Source: a virus. From it: 26,768 nt of DNA. The notes under the pieces were generated by a model, which did not search any database, was not told the origin of the DNA, and was given only the letters and a program-made list of their open reading frames with translations. Within the stretch, counting starts at the first letter, position 1, and every line of letters begins with the position of its first letter. Positions 5,863-12,664 of this stretch are shown piece by piece. Location: positions 1-26,768 of the IMG/VR virus record IMGVR_UViG_3300048839_001047; one strand, given 5' to 3'. A program made the position numbers and the translations under genes.

Positions 5863-5931
5863 CCCTGCCCAGGCCGCGCAGAATGGCCGCTGCCGCGTCG
5901 AGGCGTAACAGCGGCATAATTCCTTAGATCG

Positions 5932-6007
5932 TTGCGCCACTCTCTTTTTAAGGGTATTGTATACAACGTTTACAGAGTTACGCCTGTATCCGGCAGAAAC
6001 AGGCGTA
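5932..6007 (+). promoter_or_regulatory. parA promoter/operator region with inverted repeats (possible centromere)
   Basis: TTGCGC (5932-5937), 17 bases, TATTGT (5955-5960) is a moderate promoter. The palindrome TTGTATACAA (5957-5966) overlaps its -10 box and shares the GTATAC core with the operators at 4417 and 7198. Further on, TACGCCTGT (5979-5987) and ACAGGCGTA (5999-6007) form a 9-bp inverted repeat before the parA ribosome site. In type Ib partition systems the operator and centromere lie upstream of parA, so this stretch is the natural candidate for both. Confidence 0.6.
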
Positions 6008-6034
6008 GACAATGCACATAATAGGGAGATACCT

Positions 6035-6841
6035 ATGGCGAAAATCTACGCAGTAATGAACAGAAAAGGCGGCACCGGCAAGACGACGACGGCGATTGCG
6101 TTGGCGCAAGGGCTGGCCCGCCGCCGCTACGAGGAAGGATACACCGGTGATACGGCCGTGCTGCTGGTGGACCTTGACCCGCAAGGGCACGTTGCCGGTT
6201 CGCTCGACCTGGACACCGGCGGCCGCTGCCTGAGCCAGTTCTTTCTTGACCGATCCAACTATGGGCGCGTGCTTATGCGCGCCGCCAACGAAAGCCATGC
6301 GCGGCGTGGCATGTGGGTTGTTCCAGCTACCGATAACTTGACCGAGGCGAAGCGCGCCTTGATTGTGAATGGAAAGATCGACGACGCGCTGGAATGGGCA
6401 CTTGGCGAAACGCGCAAGCTCTTTGAGTACATCGTGCTCGATTGCCCGCCGACGCTGGACTTCCTTCAGACGGCCGTCTATCGCTTTGCCGATCTCGCCG
6501 TCGTGCCGGTACGTGCCGACTACCTGTCGCTCAATGGCGCAATGCAGCACACGCGCGACATCGTGGCCGCGCAGCAAGCGGGCAGCAAGATCGCGATCAA
6601 GGCGCTTGTCCCGACCTTCTTCGACACGCGGATCAACCAATGCAGCGCAGTGGTGAGCAGACTAATCGAGGTGTACGGCCGTGACAAGGTGACAGTACCG
6701 ATTCCGAGCACGATCCGCGTGGCCGAAGCACCGGAGTATGGCATGACAGTATTCGAATACGCCGAAAGCCGGAGCAGCGACAACATGGCCCAGATCGCGG
6801 CAATGGCCTACAACAGGGTAGTAGAGAGGGTGATGATATGA
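6035..6841 (+). CDS. parA: ParA-family partition ATPase
   Basis: ATG at 6035 follows GGGAG; the open frame extends 26 codons upstream but without a ribosome site and across the operator. The 268-residue protein starts directly with the deviant Walker A motif KGGTGKTT (residues 11-18), followed by the A' motif VLLVDLDPQG, Walker B-like YIVLDCPP and a VVPVRADYLSLNGAMQ segment. It lacks the N-terminal HTH of large P1-type ParA, so it resembles type Ib (ParF-like) ATPases that segregate plasmids by nucleoid-associated ATP cycling. It overlaps the next gene by four bases (ATGA). The presence of a partition ATPase implies extrachromosomal maintenance. Confidence 0.92.
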   Translation: MAKIYAVMNRKGGTGKTTTAIALAQGLARRRYEEGYTGDTAVLLVDLDPQGHVAGSLDLDTGGRCLSQFFLDRSNYGRVLMRAANESHARRGMWVVPATDNLTEAKRALIVNGKIDDALEWALGETRKLFEYIVLDCPPTLDFLQTAVYRFADLAVVPVRADYLSLNGAMQHTRDIVAAQQAGSKIAIKALVPTFFDTRINQCSAVVSRLIEVYGRDKVTVPIPSTIRVAEAPEYGMTVFEYAESRSSDNMAQIAAMAYNRVVERVMI

Positions 6842-7161
6842 GCAGTGACGACATTGATAACGCATTGGGCAGCATTGCAAACCGAGCGCCAGGCTCACGC
6901 ATCGGCAAGGAAAAGGTAGAGCAGCCGGTCGCGCGGCAGGCGACGCGCACGACCGAGAAAACCATCGTCTATTCTGTGCGCCTACCGGAAGCATTCGCTG
7001 CGCACACCCGGCAGATCGCGAAGCAGTTCGGGATCAGCGAGGCCGAGGCGAAAAGGGCGATCATCTATCGGGGAGTGCAGGCGTACATGATTGACAAAGA
7101 GCAGCTCGAAACCGAGTTCACCACCAAAGTCGTAGCAGTACGGCCCAGCGATCTAGCCTAA
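6838..7161 (+). CDS. Small DNA-binding partition partner, ribbon-helix-helix type
   Basis: This 107-residue protein is translationally coupled to parA through an ATGA overlap. Residues 1-40 are polar and probably disordered. Residues ~42-80 (KTIVYSVRLPEAF, then HTRQIAKQFGISEAEAKRAI) have the strand-helix-helix pattern of ribbon-helix-helix proteins. This matches ParG/Omega-type partners, whose flexible tail stimulates the ParF/ParA ATPase while the RHH dimer binds the centromere and represses the operon. It is therefore the best candidate to bind the GTATAC palindromes. The RHH call is from pattern, not from alignment. Confidence 0.75.
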   Translation: MSSDDIDNALGSIANRAPGSRIGKEKVEQPVARQATRTTEKTIVYSVRLPEAFAAHTRQIAKQFGISEAEAKRAIIYRGVQAYMIDKEQLETEFTTKVVAVRPSDLA

Positions 7162-7190
7162 CCCAGCCACATCCGCGATCCCGTCCCTGA

Positions 7191-7220
7191 TTGACAGATC
7201 GTGTATACATGATTTACAAT
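7191..7220 (+). promoter_or_regulatory. Second promoter with near-identical operator
   Basis: TTGACA (7191-7196) and TACAAT (7215-7220), 18 bases apart, flank ATCGTGTATACATGAT (7198-7213). This differs by one base from the core of the operator at 4419-4434 and occupies the same position between the boxes. The two promoters are therefore probably controlled by one dimeric regulator. It drives the gene at 7240. Four pentamers of CCNNN type (CCTAA CCCAG CCACA TCCGC) occur just upstream. Confidence 0.8.
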
Positions 7221-7239
7221 AACTAACAGAGAGGTTACG

Positions 7240-7683
7240 ATGACACTTTACACAACAAAGGATCAGGAGCAGGGTCGCATGACACGAGACTTAAACCGCC
7301 GCGAGCGGGCCGAGGCTATGGCCGCTTACGCGCAGCGGATTGTGCGCGTCGAGCCGTACCCGCCGGAGGTGGAGGCGTTAATCGCCAAAGCGATGACCGA
7401 GCACGACTTCGATACCCGCCTGTCGGCGCTGCGCTTTCTCGAAGCTGCCGGTCGCCTTGACAAAGGCTTCCGCGTCGGCGGCAAGATCGCCAATTACGAC
7501 GAGGCGGTGAAGGCGCTGATGGGTAAGTTCGACTGCACCAAAAAGACCGCGCTGAAGCATGTACGTGAGGCGGCGATGGTTGCCCAACATCCGAGCTACG
7601 AGCCGAGCATCGCCAACTGGGGCGGCGTGCGGCGCGGGGATGGGTGGCCGCCGGAGACTGTCGCAGAAGATGAAGGGCCTTAG
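7240..7683 (+). CDS. Hypothetical protein, 147 aa
   Basis: ATG at 7240 follows AGAGAGGTTACG. The protein is soluble, largely helical and charged (RDLNRRERAEAMAAYAQRI), with a central DYRL-free helical repeat and YDEAVKALMGKFDCTKKTALKHVREA that could be a DNA-binding helix pair. The C-terminus is Gly/Pro-rich. It stands alone between an operator-controlled promoter and a strong terminator, as expected for a single-gene regulator or immunity unit. No family was recognised. Confidence 0.75.
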   Translation: MTLYTTKDQEQGRMTRDLNRRERAEAMAAYAQRIVRVEPYPPEVEALIAKAMTEHDFDTRLSALRFLEAAGRLDKGFRVGGKIANYDEAVKALMGKFDCTKKTALKHVREAAMVAQHPSYEPSIANWGGVRRGDGWPPETVAEDEGP

Positions 7684-7692
7684 ACCAAAACA

Positions 7693-7725
7693 AAACAAGC
7701 CACCTTTGCGGGTGGCTTGTTTGTT
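7693..7725 (+). terminator. Rho-independent terminator
   Basis: A perfect 12-bp stem (AAACAAGCCACC at 7693-7704, GGTGGCTTGTTT at 7711-7722), a 6-base loop and a short T/G tail lie 10 bases after the stop at 7683. It closes the single-gene unit started at 7191. Confidence 0.85.
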
Positions 7726-7835
7726 ACCTGGGTAGTTAGGCCAGGATTTTGAGTACGAGACAGTGAGCCGGGAGGCCCACAGTCAAGAGCAATCTCATCA
7801 TAGCAGTTGCTCATTTCCATGTCAACTATCGGTTA

Positions 7836-8213
7836 ATGGTTCAGGATGTTTACAAAGGTTCGGCAGAGGTTTACAATGTGCCATATCCTTTCGCGAATTC
7901 ACGCGAAGTTAATGGGTACGTTACCGACCTTCCGGCCATCATTGCGTTTTTGATCGCAGCAGGGAAAGGGACGACGTTGATGTTACGAGATGCAAGCGAA
8001 CAGAGTTGGCCGGTAGATCGACCGGAAGGCAGCAGTGGTATCGTGCGGATCGCATCCGCGCAGCAAGCGATCATTCTGGAGCTGGTCAATCTCGTCGAAG
8101 AGGGCGTGTGCGATGACCGGGCCGAGGCGCGGCTGCGCGAGTTGGTGGTTGCGAGCAAGGAGGTGCTGACGCTGGTCGCGGAGGCGCTACAGACGTGTTA
8201 CGAGCAAAGATAA
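7836..8213 (+). CDS. Hypothetical protein, 125 aa
   Basis: The frame is open and uses codons like its neighbours, but no clear ribosome site precedes ATG 7836; GTG at 7878 is an alternative and leaderless translation is possible. The product has a mixed N-terminal half and a helical C-terminal half (QQAIILELVNLVEEG then RLRELVVASKEVLTLVAEAL). A direct repeat GTTTACAA occurs at the 5' end (7848 and 7869). It lies between a terminator and the response-regulator-like gene. The function is unknown. Confidence 0.65.
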   Translation: MVQDVYKGSAEVYNVPYPFANSREVNGYVTDLPAIIAFLIAAGKGTTLMLRDASEQSWPVDRPEGSSGIVRIASAQQAIILELVNLVEEGVCDDRAEARLRELVVASKEVLTLVAEALQTCYEQR

Positions 8214-8214
8214 A

Positions 8215-8235
8215 AGCGCCGGGTAGTCCGGCGCT
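8215..8235 (+). other. Hairpin after the 125-aa gene
   Basis: AGCGCCGG (8215-8222) and CCGGCGCT (8228-8235) pair perfectly around GTAGT, two bases past the stop. There is no T-run, so it is a weak terminator or a message-stabilising hairpin. Confidence 0.6.
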
Positions 8236-8291
8236 GGTCGCAGGCGGCTGGTCGGACAAACAAGCCGCCACACGAATGAGAGGGGTATAAC

Positions 8292-9059
8292 ATGAAGATT
8301 TTATTGCTGGATAATCAGATCGGGTTTCGGCGCGCGCTGGCAGATTATTTGACTAGGCACGGCTATCTGGTCGATGCGCAGGACACGACCGCGAGCGCGC
8401 TTGCGGCGCTGGCCGCGAGTGGCGACGAGGGTGGGGAACCCTTCGGCCTGGCGATTGTCGAACCGCACACGAACAAGCGATTTTTGACGGAAGCGCAAGA
8501 GATGGCGCCTGGCCTGCCGATTTTGGTCGTGACCGGCGAACCGGACTGGAAAGCGGGCGTGGACTATCTGACGGCCGGTTACGTCGATGCCTACCTCTCC
8601 AAACAGGACCCGGAGCTGCACGACCGGCTGCTCAGTTGTATTCAGGACACGGCCGTGCGCATGTCCTTCGATGGATGGCAAGTGGACATGGAGACATACG
8701 AGATCACGTATCACGGCCGTCCAATCGAACTGACCCAGATGCAGACAGTCATCTTTGCCCATTTCGTGCGCAACCCGCGCAGGCGCATCGGTTACGAAGA
8801 GATCGCCCGCGTGACCGGCAAGGACCCGGACACGCTCGCAGCCGCCCGCGTCAAGATGGCGGCAACGATGAGCAACATGCGCGCACGACTGGCAGAGCAG
8901 GCCGGTTACGAGGTAATCAGCAGCGTAATCCGCATGGGCTTCAAGATCATGCCCGCACCGGTTGATGGAAGCGAGAGCGAGAGCGCCGCGGCCGGTGAAG
9001 CGGCCGGGCAGAGTGAGGCGGCTGGGGAGCGAGGCGGCGCGGAGAGGGTGAAGGTCTAG
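8292..9059 (+). CDS. OmpR-type response regulator with degenerate (Glu) receiver
   Basis: ATG at 8292 follows GAGAGGGG. Residues 1-115 have the receiver layout: MKILLLDNQIGFRRALADYL, a core strand LAIVEPH where the phospho-accepting Asp is expected but Glu is found, ILVVTGEP, and YLSKQDP with the conserved Lys. Residues ~125-215 form a winged-helix output domain (FDGWQVDMETYEITYHGRPI, then SNMRARLAEQ and VIRMGFKI). A Ser/Glu/Gly/Ala-rich tail of ~35 residues follows. Glu at the acceptor site often mimics phosphorylation, so it may be constitutively active and independent of a kinase; no kinase gene is nearby. It sits upstream of the replication gene, so control of replication or lysogeny is plausible. 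Confidence 0.75.
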   Translation: MKILLLDNQIGFRRALADYLTRHGYLVDAQDTTASALAALAASGDEGGEPFGLAIVEPHTNKRFLTEAQEMAPGLPILVVTGEPDWKAGVDYLTAGYVDAYLSKQDPELHDRLLSCIQDTAVRMSFDGWQVDMETYEITYHGRPIELTQMQTVIFAHFVRNPRRRIGYEEIARVTGKDPDTLAAARVKMAATMSNMRARLAEQAGYEVISSVIRMGFKIMPAPVDGSESESAAAGEAAGQSEAAGERGGAERVKV

Positions 9060-9178
9060 GGAGATCACAGTCACTATCTGGACGGCTGCTGTTAATCGAT
9101 GTACTATAACATTTCACATGGTTTTGTGTGGTTTTCTGATATTTGGCGAGATTGCGGCGGTGAGGCGCCTGTTGCGTG

Positions 9179-9364
9179 ATGGGCACAAATGGATATGATC
9201 CAGCGAGAGAGCAGGTAAAACAGCCTGCAAAGCAAAACGACGATCCGCTACCTGCCCTGGTTTTTGATCGTCGAATTCGCTTGAGTGATGTATTGCCGCA
9301 AAATCCGGGTGAAAAACCTGGGGTTTTCGTGTTCCTGAGCGGCAAATTGTTAGGAGAATTGTAG
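9179..9364 (+). CDS. Possible leader ORF upstream of rep, 61 aa
   Basis: The frame (ATG 9179, or GTG one codon earlier) ends one base before the rep start, so translational coupling is possible. The ribosome site is poor: GAGG lies 12 or more bases upstream. The product is polar with a hydrophobic C-terminal half (LPALVFDRRIRLSDVLPQN, then GVFVFLSGKLLGEL). A hairpin lies inside it. Plasmid rep genes often have such leader frames for copy control, but this one could also be non-coding. Confidence 0.4.
   Translation: MGTNGYDPAREQVKQPAKQNDDPLPALVFDRRIRLSDVLPQNPGEKPGVFVFLSGKLLGEL
9300..9327 (+). other. Attenuator-like hairpin just upstream of rep
   Basis: AAAATCCGGGT (9300-9310) pairs with ACCTGGGGTTTT (9316-9327) with one bulged G and two G-U pairs, and it ends in TTTT. 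Its position 38 bases before rep and inside a small frame suits transcription attenuation of replication initiation. Confidence 0.5.
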
Positions 9365-9365
9365 C

Positions 9366-10373
9366 ATGGATACGGCAACGGTCAAGAGCATTGAAGACGT
9401 TTGGCAGGATACGCTTAATGAATTGAAGCTACAGATGACGCGGGCGACGTTCGACCAGTGGCTCGCGTCATCTACGGCCGTCCAGTTGTGGGGCAATGAG
9501 CTTACCATTACTGTCGTCAACGAAATGGCGCAGGACTGGCTCATGCACCGGCTGCGGGACACGATAGAGCGCACGCTGAGCGCAGTAGCGGGGGAGGCTA
9601 TGACAATCAAGATCGTTACCAGAAGTGATGTGGAGCAGGAGGCGCTCTTGCGCATGCCGCCGGTGGCTACGGTGGTTTATGACGCGACGCTGACAAGGCA
9701 TCAGCCACCGCCGCCGCCCGCGCCGAACGATCCGGCGGTGTACGGCCGTTCGGACGCGGAGCTGCGCGCAAGCATAGAGGCGCGCAGGAACGCGGGTATG
9801 AATGGCAGCCAGAGCGGACATCTGAATGGCAGCGGCAAGGGCCACCAAATCGAGGATGACGACGAAATAACCATCACGCGCAGCGAAGAGGGTGATCCAG
9901 ACGCAGCCTTTATGCAGATCGGGCATTACGCGGTTCGGTTCTGGCGGCCGTATCTGGGGCGCACGGCATTTGATTTGTGGGAGGTGCTTACCACCTACCA
10001 GTACGGCATGGAAAACTGGAAAGAGAAAGCGCCGCACAACTCGACCCTTCTGCGCAAGATAGGAATCCAGAATCGGCAATCGCTGGAAGAGGCGATCATC
10101 GACTTGGAACGTGAAGGTATTTTTAGCTTCCGGCGCGAGATGAAAGACGACGATCCACGTACCGCGAAATGCTACTATGACGATTTCAAGCCGCTGGATG
10201 TTCGCTATGGCGGCGGCCGGCTGCTGAGCTATGAGCAGCACCTGCGCCTGACGCCCCCGGACCAGAAAGAGCACATTCGTTATCTGAAGAAGTACGTCAA
10301 GAAAGGCCGGTTCGACATGCGGGCCTGGCGCAGCGGCGCGCCGCGCAGCCAGTGGTTGATCGAGCGTGAATAG
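9366..10373 (+). CDS. Replication initiator with DnaA-type N-terminal domain
   Basis: ATG at 9366 follows TTAGGAGAATTGTAGC. Residues ~8-80 match the DnaA N-terminal domain (W-x3-L-x-E-L-K-L-Q-M-T-R-A-T-F-D-Q-W, then an ELTITVVNEMAQDWL strand-helix and a RLRDTIERTL helix), which in DnaA recruits helicase and other partners. A ~95-residue Pro/Gly/Asn-rich linker follows. Residues ~180-335 contain a winged-helix-like block (FWRPYLGRTAFDLWEVLTTY, then NRQSLEEAIIDLEREGIFSF) and a basic C-terminus. The AAA+ module of DnaA is absent. Four iterons lie directly downstream, so this is probably the plasmid-type Rep that binds them. The mosaic is inferred from patterns. Confidence 0.75.
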   Translation: MDTATVKSIEDVWQDTLNELKLQMTRATFDQWLASSTAVQLWGNELTITVVNEMAQDWLMHRLRDTIERTLSAVAGEAMTIKIVTRSDVEQEALLRMPPVATVVYDATLTRHQPPPPPAPNDPAVYGRSDAELRASIEARRNAGMNGSQSGHLNGSGKGHQIEDDDEITITRSEEGDPDAAFMQIGHYAVRFWRPYLGRTAFDLWEVLTTYQYGMENWKEKAPHNSTLLRKIGIQNRQSLEEAIIDLEREGIFSFRREMKDDDPRTAKCYYDDFKPLDVRYGGGRLLSYEQHLRLTPPDQKEHIRYLKKYVKKGRFDMRAWRSGAPRSQWLIERE

Positions 10374-10438
10374 GTTGGATTTCAGGTGTCTGAAACAGGA
10401 TCGAATTGACAATGACTACGCGCAAACGTGAACGCTAG

Positions 10439-10557
10439 ATGTTACATCCTACGTACACGTTTAGAATGTTACATCCTACGTACACGTTTAGAATTTCAAA
10501 TGTTATACGTGGTGTACACGTTTGGATCAGATGTTACACCTGACGTACACATTTACA
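10439..10557 (+). repeat. Four 27-bp iterons, candidate replication origin
   Basis: Units lie at 10439-10465 and 10466-10492 (identical and abutting), 10500-10526 and 10531-10557 (diverged). All begin ATGTTA, carry a central ACGT or GTGTACAC element and end in ACGTTT(A/G)GA or a close variant (ACATTTACA in the last). Their head-to-tail layout directly after rep and before an AT-rich stretch is the classic arrangement of an iteron-controlled origin or of a Rep autoregulatory site. Confidence 0.85.
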
Positions 10558-10615
10558 GATAAAAGAAATAAAAGAAATAAAGGTGCAAAAGAAAGTTGTT
10601 ATCTTTTTCTTTTGC
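10558..10615 (+). other. AT-rich putative unwinding element with terminal hairpin
   Basis: The iterons are followed by an A-rich stretch with tandem AAAAGAAAT-like units (10560-10582). A perfect inverted repeat, GCAAAAGAAA (10585-10594) with TTTCTTTTGC (10606-10615), follows. AT-rich DNA next to iterons commonly melts during initiation; the hairpin could also terminate rep transcription. Confidence 0.6.
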
Positions 10616-10638
10616 GTTGAAGGCGAGGCGAACTAAAA

Positions 10639-11292
10639 ATGACAGCGACGACGACACAAGCAGACAAGCCCGAACATGCGGCGGCGATCCACCCGCTTGC
10701 AAACCATACGGCCGTGTTGCATAATGCGCTCATGGATCTGTCCGAACTTTACGGAGCCAGAGACGCGGCCGATTATGCGGGCGTGAGTTTGCCGACGCTG
10801 CGCCATGCGGTTCAGGGAGGGACGCTGGAACCGATAGCCCTGAGCCAGCGCGTCTATGCCGACGGCCGTGTCTACCCGTATGGCTTCGTGTTCACGCGGC
10901 GGATGCTGGACGCCTGGCGCGCCGACGGCCGTGCCGCGCCGACCGAAGACGAGCGGCGGCAGGTGTTCAACAGCGCCGGAGCCGCCGAGTATCTGGGCAT
11001 TTCGGTGGATGCGCTGAAGCAGGCGTATCATGTGCGCGGCTCGTTGGCGGGCCGGAACATCGGCGGGGCGGTTGTATTCCTGCTGCGCGATCTAATCGCC
11101 TACAGCGAACGCGAACGGCCGTCCGGGCCGGAGCATCCGCGCGCGCTGTTCAGCGCCGAGCAAGTGCGCGAGATGCGTGAGCTGTACGAAAGTGGCGTGA
11201 CCATCCGCGAGATCGCCAACCGCATGGACCTCGACGCCGACCTCACCACGATCCACGGCGTTGTATACGGCCGGACGTACCGCAACGTTTAG
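10639..11292 (+). CDS. DNA-binding protein with several helix-turn-helix segments
   Basis: The 217-residue product carries three segments that look like helix-turn-helix motifs: ARDAADYAGVSLPTLRHAV (residues ~40-60) and SAGAAEYLGISVDALKQAY (~113-133), both of excisionase/MerR-like type, and EMRELYESGVTIREIANRM near the C-terminus. The first two are paralogous and each is followed by a YGFVFTRRMLDAW- or VVFLLRDLIAYSE-type strand, as in excisionase-type proteins that recognise a residue pair per domain. ATG 10639 is preceded by a weak AGGCGAGG. It is the first gene after the origin and may regulate replication or the early operon. Four ACGGCCGT octamers lie within it. Confidence 0.7.
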   Translation: MTATTTQADKPEHAAAIHPLANHTAVLHNALMDLSELYGARDAADYAGVSLPTLRHAVQGGTLEPIALSQRVYADGRVYPYGFVFTRRMLDAWRADGRAAPTEDERRQVFNSAGAAEYLGISVDALKQAYHVRGSLAGRNIGGAVVFLLRDLIAYSERERPSGPEHPRALFSAEQVREMRELYESGVTIREIANRMDLDADLTTIHGVVYGRTYRNV

Positions 11293-11479
11293 GCGGCGTG
11301 ACATGACCCTACACGGCCTGCCAGCCCGCGCAGGGTAGCGGAAATTTCAATTTTGCAGCGGTGAATGGGTGTTTCTGCGTCCACAAGGGTTATATATCAT
11401 TTCTAGGTCGTTTTTGTCATTTCATGATTTGGTAGTTTTGAGCAGAAAAGAGCGCAAAAGAGCGCAAGGGAGTACGACA

Positions 11480-11902
11480 GTGAGTAAGACAGAGAGCAGG
11501 GCAAGAGCAGAAAAGACAGGCGTCACCCTAGACGCGCTGCTGACTGAGGCGGCGGCGTATCTGGCCCGCGCCGAAGCGGGTGCGCTGGGCAGCGCCGAAG
11601 CCACGGCCGCTGAAGCGATAGACATCTATCGCAGCGTCGCCGGTATCCGCAAGCAGGCGGACGCGCTGTTTGACCAGGTGCAGGGTCGGGCAAAGGAACT
11701 GCTGAGCGAGATCATCGTTGAAACCGGCAAGATGGAATGGTCTACCGAGTTTGGCAAGGCGTACATCCCGAAGCCGAGCATCTCCGCCCGCTACGACACG
11801 AAGGCGCTTGACGCCCTGTGTGCCAGCGATCCCGAACTCGCGGCGCGGCTGGCTCCGCATCGCATCGAGAGCGAACGCGCCGGGTCGTTGACGATCCGCT
11901 GA
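11480..11902 (+). CDS. Phage hypothetical protein, Gp157-like pattern
   Basis: GTG at 11480 is chosen because AAGGGAGTACGACA precedes it, a leader shared with two other genes; the frame is open further upstream without a ribosome site. The 140-residue product has a long helical N-terminal part (TLDALLTEAAAYLARAEAG, AEAIDIYRSVAGIRKQAD) and then a beta-rich segment ending in DTKALDALCASDPELAARLA and an ESERAGSLTIR tail. This resembles the siphovirus Gp157-like and related phage accessory proteins that accompany recombination genes. The match is from memory and of low certainty. Confidence 0.7.
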   Translation: MSKTESRARAEKTGVTLDALLTEAAAYLARAEAGALGSAEATAAEAIDIYRSVAGIRKQADALFDQVQGRAKELLSEIIVETGKMEWSTEFGKAYIPKPSISARYDTKALDALCASDPELAARLAPHRIESERAGSLTIR

Positions 11903-11929
11903 GTTGGTGCAGGTTGATGACTTGTATAC

Positions 11930-11999
11930 TTGACATGATTATAACCGGCTGTTATACTTCTATTACGTTGATTGACCGGTTGGGGGTAGTTGCCCAACC
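11930..11999 (+). promoter_or_regulatory. Promoter and leader hairpin of the 84-aa gene
   Basis: TTGACA (11930-11935), exactly 17 bases, TATACT (11953-11958) is a near-consensus promoter. A GTATAC element (11924-11929) abuts its -35 box. In the leader, GGTTGGG (11978-11984) and CCCAACC (11993-11999) form a 7-bp hairpin before the GGAGTACGAGCA ribosome site. Confidence 0.8.
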
Positions 12000-12021
12000 C
12001 GTAGCAAATGGAGTACGAGCA

Positions 12022-12276
12022 ATGTTCAGAGCACCTAAGACAAGCAAAAAGAATCACACAATTGCAAACCTGAAGGCGCTGTGCATCGACACAGTGGTCA
12101 AGGAGTATCGAGCGATTTACAACCGCGAGAGCGACGACGACCGGCTGGCGGTGGACAGTGTAAGCATCACCGCCGATGCCTGCAAGGTACTGTTTGAGTT
12201 GGCCGAGTTAACCGGCCAGATCACACACCTGGATCGGTGGGGGAATGGTCTGGTCATGGTTTGGATTAAGGAGTAG
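12022..12276 (+). CDS. Hypothetical protein, 84 aa
   Basis: ATG at 12022 follows GGAGTACGAGCA, the same 12 bases as before the gene at 4487, which fixes the start over the longer open frame. The product is basic at the N-terminus (MFRAPKTSKKNHTIANLK) and helical throughout (ADACKVLFELAELTGQI). No motif was recognised. It has its own strong promoter and a hairpin terminator follows, so it is an independently expressed small gene. Confidence 0.75.
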   Translation: MFRAPKTSKKNHTIANLKALCIDTVVKEYRAIYNRESDDDRLAVDSVSITADACKVLFELAELTGQITHLDRWGNGLVMVWIKE

Positions 12277-12288
12277 CAGGGTTTTGAC

Positions 12289-12322
12289 GCGCGCCGGATA
12301 GTGACCGGCGCGCTTTATCTTT
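12289..12322 (+). terminator. Probable terminator
   Basis: GCGCGCCGG (12289-12297) and CCGGCGCGC (12305-12313) form a perfect 9-bp GC stem with a 7-base loop, followed by TTTATCTTT. It lies 12 bases past the stop at 12276. The interrupted T-run suggests partial readthrough into the next genes. Confidence 0.7.
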
Positions 12323-12345
12323 AGCGAGTACGAAGGAGCATACAC

Positions 12346-12495
12346 ATGAAATTCTTGGAACTGTTAGTGAGCTTTACAATCGACAATCCGCTGGCTGTTT
12401 TGGGGCTGATCGTGATCGGATTTGTGCTGCTCGGTTATGAGCTGCATTGTCGGTTCACCGGTGGCTACGATGACAACACAGGCCGGAGAGAGTGA
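12346..12495 (+). CDS. Small single-span membrane protein, 49 aa
   Basis: ATG 12346 has a clear GAAGGAG site 7 bases upstream. The product has one strong hydrophobic helix at residues ~15-30 (LAVLGLIVIGFVLLG) and a short polar tail with a Tyr-Glu-Leu-His-Cys segment. Small membrane proteins in phage early operons can be exclusion or lysis-timing factors; nothing here identifies which. Its 3' end overlaps the next gene by 26 bases. Confidence 0.7.
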   Translation: MKFLELLVSFTIDNPLAVLGLIVIGFVLLGYELHCRFTGGYDDNTGRRE

Positions 12496-12664
12496 GGTGG
12501 CGGCCGCGAAGAAGCGACCGGGGAATGGGATCGTTTTCAGTGACGGCCGTTGGGTGACTTTGTGCGGCGCAAGCGAGCGCCCACTGAATGGCTACGTAAA
12601 TAGAGACGGCGCACCCGTGGAACCGGAGACGCCGCATAAGGAGAATAGCGATGGCGATGAATAA
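12470..12664 (+). CDS. Hypothetical protein, 64 aa
   Basis: ATG 12470 (MTTQAGESEV) is chosen inside a longer open frame, because upstream codons coincide with the membrane-protein gene. The ribosome site is weak (GGTGG). A strand-rich centre (GNGIVFSDGRWVTLCGA) is flanked by polar ends, and it overlaps the ATPase gene by 14 bases, so it is probably part of the same operon. No family was recognised. Confidence 0.6.
   Translation: MTTQAGESEVAAAKKRPGNGIVFSDGRWVTLCGASERPLNGYVNRDGAPVEPETPHKENSDGDE

Noticed and set aside
6838-7161. Classical ParB nuclease-fold protein
   Set aside because: At 107 residues with an RHH-like core it lacks the ParB/Srx motif, which occurs instead in the methyltransferase fusion at 17711.
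8301-9074. Long minus-strand frame opposite the response regulator
   Set aside because: The plus frame shows receiver and winged-helix patterns and a ribosome site; the antisense frame shows none.
10439-10557. Direct repeats considered as a CRISPR array
   Set aside because: Two units abut with no spacer, the units diverge, and the position after rep with an AT-rich flank fits iterons.
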